DNA of 64,000 nucleotides from Xanthomonas prunicola (GTDB lineage: Bacteria; Pseudomonadota; Gammaproteobacteria; Xanthomonadales; Xanthomonadaceae), in NCBI RefSeq assembly GCF_002846205.1, contig NZ_PHKV01000001.1:310001-374000 (forward strand). The letters run 5' to 3'. Numbering within the stretch: the first letter of the stretch is position 1; the number at the start of each line of letters is the position of its first letter. The translations under genes and the position numbers were made by a program. The notes beneath the pieces were generated by a model. It worked only from the letters and a program-made list of their open reading frames with translations, did not search any database and had not been told where the DNA came from. Below, piece by piece: positions 58,880-64,000 of this stretch.

Positions 58880-60319
58880 ATGAAAGCCCGGCTTCAGACA
58901 TCGCTAGGACAGCAGTTGGTCATGACGCCGCAATTGCGTCAGGCCATCAAGCTATTGCAGATGTCCACCACCGAGCTGGAAGTGGAAATTGCCGAAGCAG
59001 TGGAAACCAATCCACTGCTGGAATGGGCCGACGAAGCCGCGCACGCGGCCAGCGACACGGCGGTGGAATCCTCGCCGTCCGCGTCAACCGAAGAGCCCCA
59101 GCGCGAAGAAGCCGCGCCTGCCGAGCGCGACGACGACTGGTCGCAGGACGAACTGCAGTGGACCGGCTCGGGCAGCGGCGGCAGTTTCGACGACGACGAG
59201 TCCGGCGATGCCGCCGAGCGCGTCGCCGAATCCGAAACACTCGCCGACCATCTGTTGTGGCAACTGCATCTGTCACCGCTGTCGCCACGCGACCGCCAGA
59301 TCGGCGCGATGCTGATCGACGCGTTGGACGAAGACGGCTACCTGCGCGAACCACTGTCGGCCATTCTCGAAACCCTGGCGCTGGGCGCGGTGGTGGACGA
59401 AGCCGACGTGCTCACCGTCCTACACCAGATCCAGCGCTTCGACCCGGTCGGCGTGGGGGCGCGCACGCTGGGTGAATGCCTGGCGCTGCAACTGGCCGTG
59501 CTCGACCCGGCCACCCCGGGCCGCGAGCTGGCATTGCAGATCGTCGCCGGCCCGCTGGAACGGCTGCCGCGTAGCGGCGTGGCCGGCCTGGCCCACGAGC
59601 TCAAGCGCTCCACTGCCGATGTCGAACAGGCGGTGCAATTGGTGCGCTCGCTGGACCCACGCCCGGGCAAACAGATCGGCGACCTGTCGCAGGACACTTA
59701 CGTGGTGCCCGACTGCGTGATCTGGCGCCAGCGCGGGGTCTGGCGCGCATCGCTGGCCGGCCGTTCGCAACCCAAGGTCACCATCCACCGCGGCTACGAG
59801 AACCTGATCCGCAGCTGCGGCGAATCCGACGCAGGCTATCTGCGCGGGCAATTGCAGGAAGCGCGCTGGCTGCTCAAGAGCCTGGAGGCGCGTGGCGAGA
59901 CTCTGCTGCGGGTGGTGCGCTGCCTGCTGCAGCATCAGGCCGGATTCCTGGAGTTCGGTGCGCAGGCCTTGCGCCCGCTGACCCTGCGCGAGATCGCCGG
60001 CGAGCTCGGCCTGCACGAATCCACCATTTCCCGCGCCATCTCCCGCAAATACGTGCGCACCCCGCGCGGCACCATCGCGCTGCGTTCGTTCTTCGCCTCC
60101 GGCATCGACACCGACAGTGGCGGCGAGGCCTCCAGCACGGCCATTCAGGCCATGATCCGGCGCCTGATCGACGCGGAAAACCCGCGCAAACCGCTGTCCG
60201 ACGCCAAGCTGGCCGATCTGCTGAAAACATCCGGCGTACCAGTGGCGCGGCGCACCGTTGCGAAGTATCGTGAGGCCATGAACATTTCCGCCTCCCACGA
60301 ACGCGTACGCATCGCCTGA
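58880..60319 (+). CDS. rpoN: RNA polymerase sigma-54 factor
   Basis: 479 residues. The N-terminal activator region has LGQQLVMTPQLRQAIKLLQM, followed by an acidic linker, the core-binding region and a helix-turn-helix (LTLREIAGELGLHESTISRA). The RpoN box ARRTVAKYRE is at 456-465. It needs an enhancer-binding ATPase and recognises -24/-12 promoters. The lptB-rpoN-hpf-ptsN order is standard. Xanthomonas commonly has a second rpoN elsewhere, which I cannot check here. Confidence 0.97.
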   Translation: MKARLQTSLGQQLVMTPQLRQAIKLLQMSTTELEVEIAEAVETNPLLEWADEAAHAASDTAVESSPSASTEEPQREEAAPAERDDDWSQDELQWTGSGSGGSFDDDESGDAAERVAESETLADHLLWQLHLSPLSPRDRQIGAMLIDALDEDGYLREPLSAILETLALGAVVDEADVLTVLHQIQRFDPVGVGARTLGECLALQLAVLDPATPGRELALQIVAGPLERLPRSGVAGLAHELKRSTADVEQAVQLVRSLDPRPGKQIGDLSQDTYVVPDCVIWRQRGVWRASLAGRSQPKVTIHRGYENLIRSCGESDAGYLRGQLQEARWLLKSLEARGETLLRVVRCLLQHQAGFLEFGAQALRPLTLREIAGELGLHESTISRAISRKYVRTPRGTIALRSFFASGIDTDSGGEASSTAIQAMIRRLIDAENPRKPLSDAKLADLLKTSGVPVARRTVAKYREAMNISASHERVRIA

Positions 60320-60406
60320 CGTTGCAGCCACCGCAACGCCGGCCTGCGCCGGGTTAGTCGGATCACCGGAACGGTTCATTGGCCCACCGACCAATGGAGG
60401 TATCCG

Positions 60407-60724
60407 ATGCGCATCGAGACGTATGGCCACCAGCTTGAAGTGACCCCCGCCCTGCGGGAGTACGTGGCAAGCAAGCTGCAGCGACTGCAGCGCCATTTCG
60501 ACCAGCACTGCGAAGTCCGAACGCAGCTGGCCGTTCGCAAGCCGGACCACCACGTGGTCGCCACCGTCAACCTTCCCGGACGCACCCTGCACGCGGATGC
60601 CAGCGGCTCCACCATGTATGCGGCCATCGACCTGCTGGTCGACAAGCTCGACCGCCTGGTGCTCAAGCACAAAGAAAAGAAATGTAACCACCACGCCCGC
60701 GAGGTGCGCGACAATCCCGCATGA
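60407..60724 (+). CDS. hpf: ribosome hibernation-promoting factor (short form)
   Basis: 105 residues, the short HPF/YhbH type. MRIETYGHQLEVTPALREYV and the later DLLVDKLDRLVLKHKEK are characteristic. It binds the 30S decoding region and promotes ribosome dimerisation in stationary phase. GGAGGT at 60395-60400 is a strong ribosome-binding site. Confidence 0.94.
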   Translation: MRIETYGHQLEVTPALREYVASKLQRLQRHFDQHCEVRTQLAVRKPDHHVVATVNLPGRTLHADASGSTMYAAIDLLVDKLDRLVLKHKEKKCNHHAREVRDNPA

Positions 60725-60745
60725 CGCTTCCCGCTTGATGCCCTC

Positions 60746-61204
60746 ATGCCTTTAACCGATCTGATGGCGGCCGTGCGCACCGTGGTGTCGCCGGCCGCCG
60801 ATCGCGACACCGTCCTGCACACCGCCGCCGATCTGCTGTCCTGCCGTCAGGCCGGCGCCGACGAGCTCTACGCCAACCTGTGCGAGCGCGAGGCCCTGGG
60901 CAGTACCGCCATCGGTCACGGCATCGCCATTCCGCATGGGCGCTGCCCCAACCTCACCGAGCCACGCGGCGCCTTGCTGCGACTGGACACGCCGGTAGCG
61001 TTCGGCGGCGACGAGCCAGTGGACCTGATCTTCGCCATGGCCGTACCGGCGCACTACACCCACCAGCACCTGATGCTGCTATCGGAGCTGGCCGAACGGT
61101 TCTCCGATGCCGACTTCCGTCAGCGGCTGCGCGCCGCACCCAACGCCGATGCGCTGATGGCCTTGCTCACCGACGTGCCACCACCGCAGGCGAGCGCGGC
61201 ATGA
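60746..61204 (+). CDS. ptsN: nitrogen-regulatory phosphotransferase EIIA
   Basis: 152 residues of the fructose/Ntr EIIA family. The phosphorylatable histidine is H64 in [11 protein letters not shown]. It receives phosphate from NPr/HPr and regulates potassium transport and sigma-54-linked processes in other bacteria. The stop overlaps the hprK start by 4 bases. Confidence 0.94.
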   Translation: MPLTDLMAAVRTVVSPAADRDTVLHTAADLLSCRQAGADELYANLCEREALGSTAIGHGIAIPHGRCPNLTEPRGALLRLDTPVAFGGDEPVDLIFAMAVPAHYTHQHLMLLSELAERFSDADFRQRLRAAPNADALMALLTDVPPPQASAA

Positions 61205-62151
61205 ATACCAGCATCACCGCACGCGAACTGTTCGACCAACAGCGCGACAAGCTGGCTCTGCGCTGGATCGCCGGTAAGAAGGGCGAGCACCGTGAGATCC
61301 AGGCCGGCAGCAACAATGCGCGGCGCCCGTCGCTGGCTGGCTATCTCAATGTGATCTATCCCAACAAGGTGCAGATCCTGGGCACCGAAGAACTGGCCTG
61401 GCTGGACTCGCTGGATGCGCGGCAGCGCTGGGAAACCATCGAAAAGATCATCCAGGTCCAACCGCTGGCGCTGGCGATCAGCAAGAACCAGTCGTGCCCG
61501 GAAGACCTGCGCGCGGCGGCGGACGAATCCAATACGCCGCTGTGGATCTCGCCCAAGCGCGGCCACGAACTGCTCAACCACCTCTCCTACCATCTGGCGC
61601 GCACGCTGGCGCCGCGGGTCACGCTGCATGGCGTGTTCATGGAGATCTATTCGATCGGCGTGCTGATTACCGGCGAAGCCGGCTCGGGCAAGAGCGAACT
61701 GGCGCTGGAACTCCTCAGCCGCGGGCACCGGCTGGTGGCTGACGATGCGCCCGAATTCACCCAGATCGCCCCCGACGTACTCGACGGCACCTGCCCCGAA
61801 CTGTTGCAGGATCTGCTGGAAGTGCGCGGCCTGGGCGTGTTGAACGTGCGCGACATGTTCGGCGACACCGCGGTGAAGAAAAACAAATACCTGCGCCTGA
61901 TCGTGCATCTGACCCGGCCGATGACCGAACCTACGCCATCGGGCTACGAGCGTCTGACCGGCGATTCCGGCAGCCGCCATGTGCTGGATCTGGACGTCCC
62001 GCTGATCACGCTGCCGGTGATGCCCGGTCGCAACCTGGCGGTGCTGACCGAGGCGGCGACCCGCCTGCACATCCTGCGCACCAAGGGCATCGACCCGGCA
62101 GCGATGTTCATCGCCCGCCATAGCAACCTGCTGGAGCGACGCACGCCATGA
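61201..62151 (+). CDS. hprK: HPr kinase/phosphorylase
   Basis: 316 residues, full length. Walker A GEAGSGKS is at 158-165, with the conserved DDAPEF and the C-terminal signature region [14 protein letters not shown]. It phosphorylates and dephosphorylates HPr on a serine. HprK in a Gram-negative Ntr-type PTS is known in several proteobacteria including Xanthomonas. The stop overlaps rapZ by 4 bases. Confidence 0.95.
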   Translation: MNTSITARELFDQQRDKLALRWIAGKKGEHREIQAGSNNARRPSLAGYLNVIYPNKVQILGTEELAWLDSLDARQRWETIEKIIQVQPLALAISKNQSCPEDLRAAADESNTPLWISPKRGHELLNHLSYHLARTLAPRVTLHGVFMEIYSIGVLITGEAGSGKSELALELLSRGHRLVADDAPEFTQIAPDVLDGTCPELLQDLLEVRGLGVLNVRDMFGDTAVKKNKYLRLIVHLTRPMTEPTPSGYERLTGDSGSRHVLDLDVPLITLPVMPGRNLAVLTEAATRLHILRTKGIDPAAMFIARHSNLLERRTP

Positions 62152-63020
62152 GTATCGCGCCCTCCACGCTGATGATCGTGAGCGGGCTGTCCGGCTCGGG
62201 CAAATCGGTCGCGCTGAAGACCTTCGAAGATCTGGATTACTACTGCTCGGACAATCTGCCGGTCGAGCTGCTGCCGGACTTCGTCAAAAGCCGCCTGCGT
62301 GGCAACCCCATCGGCGACCAGCGCCTGGCGGTGGGCATCGACGTGCGCAGCCGCAGCGACCTGACCCAGCTGGCGCAGTGGCGCCAGGCCGCACAGGAAT
62401 ATGGCATCGAAGCGCGGCTGTTGTTTTTCGATGCCAGCGACGAGGCATTGATCAAGCGCTACGCCGACACCCGCCGCCGCCATCCGCTGAGCCATCTGGG
62501 CCTGGCGCTGCCGGAAGCGATCACCCGCGAGCGTCAGTTGACCGAGCCCCTGCGTGCGCAGGCCGATGCCATCATCGACACCAGCACGCTCAACGTGCAT
62601 CAATTGCGCCGCCGCGTGGTCACCGAATTCGCGCTGGGCTCCAACGACCGGCTGTCGCTGTTGTTCGAATCGTTCGCCTACAAGCGCGGCGTCCCGGCCG
62701 AGGCCGATTTCGTCTTCGATGCGCGCGTGCTGCCCAATCCGCACTGGGACCCGGAACTGCGCCCGCTCACCGGCCGCGATGCCGGCGTGCGCGGCTATCT
62801 GGACAACGAAGCAGACGTGCAGCGCTACAGCGCGCAGATCGTGGATCTGCTCGATACCTGGCTGCCGCGGCTGCGCAATGACACCCGCAGCTACGTGACC
62901 ATTGCCTTCGGTTGTACCGGCGGCAAGCACCGCTCAGTCTACATGGCCGAACGCATGGCCCGGCACGCACGTGACCAAGGCTGGCCGGAAGTGGCGACGT
63001 TTCACCGCGAGCAGGACTGA
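62148..63020 (+). CDS. rapZ: RNase adapter RapZ
   Basis: 290 residues. Walker A GLSGSGKS is at residues 13-20 and the C-terminal [16 protein letters not shown] is the GlcN6P/RNA-binding part. In E. coli it directs GlmZ small RNA to RNase E and so controls glmS. Its function in Xanthomonas is inferred from the family. It is coupled to hprK by overlap. Confidence 0.95.
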   Translation: MSIAPSTLMIVSGLSGSGKSVALKTFEDLDYYCSDNLPVELLPDFVKSRLRGNPIGDQRLAVGIDVRSRSDLTQLAQWRQAAQEYGIEARLLFFDASDEALIKRYADTRRRHPLSHLGLALPEAITRERQLTEPLRAQADAIIDTSTLNVHQLRRRVVTEFALGSNDRLSLLFESFAYKRGVPAEADFVFDARVLPNPHWDPELRPLTGRDAGVRGYLDNEADVQRYSAQIVDLLDTWLPRLRNDTRSYVTIAFGCTGGKHRSVYMAERMARHARDQGWPEVATFHREQD

Positions 63021-63516
63021 GGCGGGGATTCGGGAGTTGGGATTGGGCATGCGTTGCAGCGGCACCCTGCGACCTGCGCGTACTGCACCGACGTTTAGGA
63101 GGCACTCTCGCAACGCCTTTTTAAGTCGCGATTGGTTGCCAATGGCTTGCATGTGATGGGTGCAGCGAAAGGCGACAACGCTGCAGTCGACGCGACTGAA
63201 TCACTGGCGCCCTGAGGAACTTGGCGTTTTTGTTCCACGCGCTATGCAGCGCTGCACGACACGCGCGGTGGTGGCGTTGCGCACTGCATGACCACACGGC
63301 CCTGTCCGTCACCGCGCGAATGGCAGCGTTCGCTTGCGATCTGGGCCGCATCGCTGACGCTGCGCACGTCACGGATCCGCACAACAGTGCAGCAAGACCG
63401 AAGCGCCGCAGATGGAGCCGCGTGTCTGCAGCGGTCCTAAACGGCTATTCAGTTCGCGACGCATCTGTGTCAGCAGACGCTATCGCGCAGTCATGCTGAC
63501 CTGTTAACGTTTCGGC
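63021..63516. other. intergenic region between rapZ and the EIIA-Man gene
   Basis: 496 bases with no convincing gene. Its first 30 bases hold a GGGGATTCGGGAGTTGGGATTGGG arm of the GGGAATCG repeat family. The rest has no family-like frame or terminator that I can support. Confidence 0.55.
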
Positions 63517-63909
63517 ATGGCCTGTGGCATTCTCCTCATTACTCATCCCGGCATCGGCGCCGCGTTATTGAACGTGGCCACGGGGCTGTTGCGGCAGTTG
63601 CCGCTGAAGACCGAAGCATTCGATGTGCCGTTCGATGCAGATCTGGACGCCTTGCTACCCCATGCGTCTTCAGCGATGCGTCGGGTCGACAGCGGCGACG
63701 GCGTGTTGGTCATGACCGACCTGTACGGCGCCAGCCCCAGCAATCTCGCCAATCGCCTGGCCAAGCTGGGCACACCGGTTCGCCGGGTGTCCGCACTGAG
63801 CCTGCCCATGCTGCTGCGCGTGATGAACTACCCCGAACAAGGATTGCAGGAGCTGCCCGCCACTGCGGCGGCCGGTACTCGCAATGGAGCGATCATCGAC
63901 GATGCTTGA
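63517..63909 (+). CDS. mannose-family PTS EIIA component
   Basis: 130 residues of the EIIA-Man fold. The active histidine is H10 in ILLITHPGIGAALL, and DLYGASPSNLANRLA matches the second conserved block. No IIB, IIC or IID genes accompany it, so it probably regulates and does not transport. It starts 496 bases after rapZ and overlaps ptsH by 8 bases. Confidence 0.9.
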   Translation: MACGILLITHPGIGAALLNVATGLLRQLPLKTEAFDVPFDADLDALLPHASSAMRRVDSGDGVLVMTDLYGASPSNLANRLAKLGTPVRRVSALSLPMLLRVMNYPEQGLQELPATAAAGTRNGAIIDDA

Positions 63910-64000
63910 ACGCGAACTCATAGTTTCCAACCGACTCGGACTGCATGCGCGGGCGACCGCCAAGCTGGTGCAGACGCTGTCGTCCTATCGCAGCAACGCC
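63902..64000 (+). CDS. ptsH: phosphocarrier protein HPr (5' part only)
   Basis: The first 33 codons are present: MLERELIVSN then RLGLHARATAKLVQ with the phosphorylatable H15. The rest lies beyond the window, including the serine region targeted by HprK. It begins within the EIIA gene by an 8-base overlap. Confidence 0.93.
   Translation, partial: MLERELIVSNRLGLHARATAKLVQTLSSYRSNA

Overview
The window looks like chromosomal sequence of a xanthomonad (Lysobacteraceae/Xanthomonadaceae, most likely Xanthomonas itself). The base composition is GC-rich, a fused aspartokinase/diaminopimelate decarboxylase sits beside the MurL/MurD2 L-glutamate route to peptidoglycan, and intergenic gaps carry GGGAATCGGGAATGGGG-type and AGGAGCGTGC-type repeats that I associate with this genus. 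I see no tRNA, rRNA, CRISPR array, prophage or intact insertion sequence. The species cannot be fixed from the sequence alone.

Layout. 1-5.4 kb, minus strand: murD2 (cut by the window edge), murL, a small membrane protein and the lysC-lysA fusion, all serving cell-wall precursor and lysine/DAP supply. 5.6-7.4 kb: two tandem PhzF-fold paralogues. 7.7-11.2 kb, minus: glycine-zipper envelope protein, OsmC, then the yqgE-ruvX-pyrB run. 11.2-14.8 kb: DUF4153 membrane protein overlapping tag, a truncated DUF72 gene, and a YitT-family membrane protein. 15-17.4 kb, minus: pilT-pilU type IV pilus retraction ATPases, with a repeat between them. 17.7-24 kb: plpBP-proC, an HU-like protein with a histone-H1-like tail, an M23 peptidase, DUF3861, a lipoprotein, DUF1439, a DJ-1/PfpI protein and a SET-domain methyltransferase.

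24.1-30.4 kb is the SUF iron-sulfur operon: an Rrf2 regulator, sufB, sufC, sufD and sufS, followed by a GNAT enzyme and a Rieske ferredoxin. A structured repeat lies between sufB and sufC. 30.5-39.7 kb holds a candidate iron-acquisition and extracytoplasmic electron-transfer cluster behind a Fur-box-like site. Its order is TonB receptor, PiuC dioxygenase, SEL1 protein, PepSY membrane protein, DUF2271, DUF4198, ApbE flavin transferase and a membrane-anchored flavodoxin/FNR reductase. The DUF2271 protein carries a DGVTGPT motif that resembles ApbE flavinylation sites. This is the most interesting system in the window: electrons may pass from NADPH through the reductase and the membrane to a flavinylated periplasmic carrier that reduces imported ferric siderophore.

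39.9-46 kb: a HutD-like protein expanded by hexanucleotide repeats, a ComEA-like protein, an M20 peptidase, a GlsB-family protein, and amgK-murU for cell-wall recycling. 46.2-53.1 kb: the minus-strand run DUF2066, AI-2E permease, hda, diverging from purM, a membrane protein, purN and two DUF3108 proteins. 53.3-55.4 kb, minus: an EF-hand membrane protein, murA and ibaG. 55.4-64 kb: kdsD, kdsC, lptC, lptA, lptB, rpoN, hpf, ptsN, hprK, rapZ, a mannose-type EIIA and the start of ptsH. This last run joins LPS synthesis and export with the nitrogen-type phosphotransferase relay. Assignments rest on recognising protein families by eye; no database search was run.
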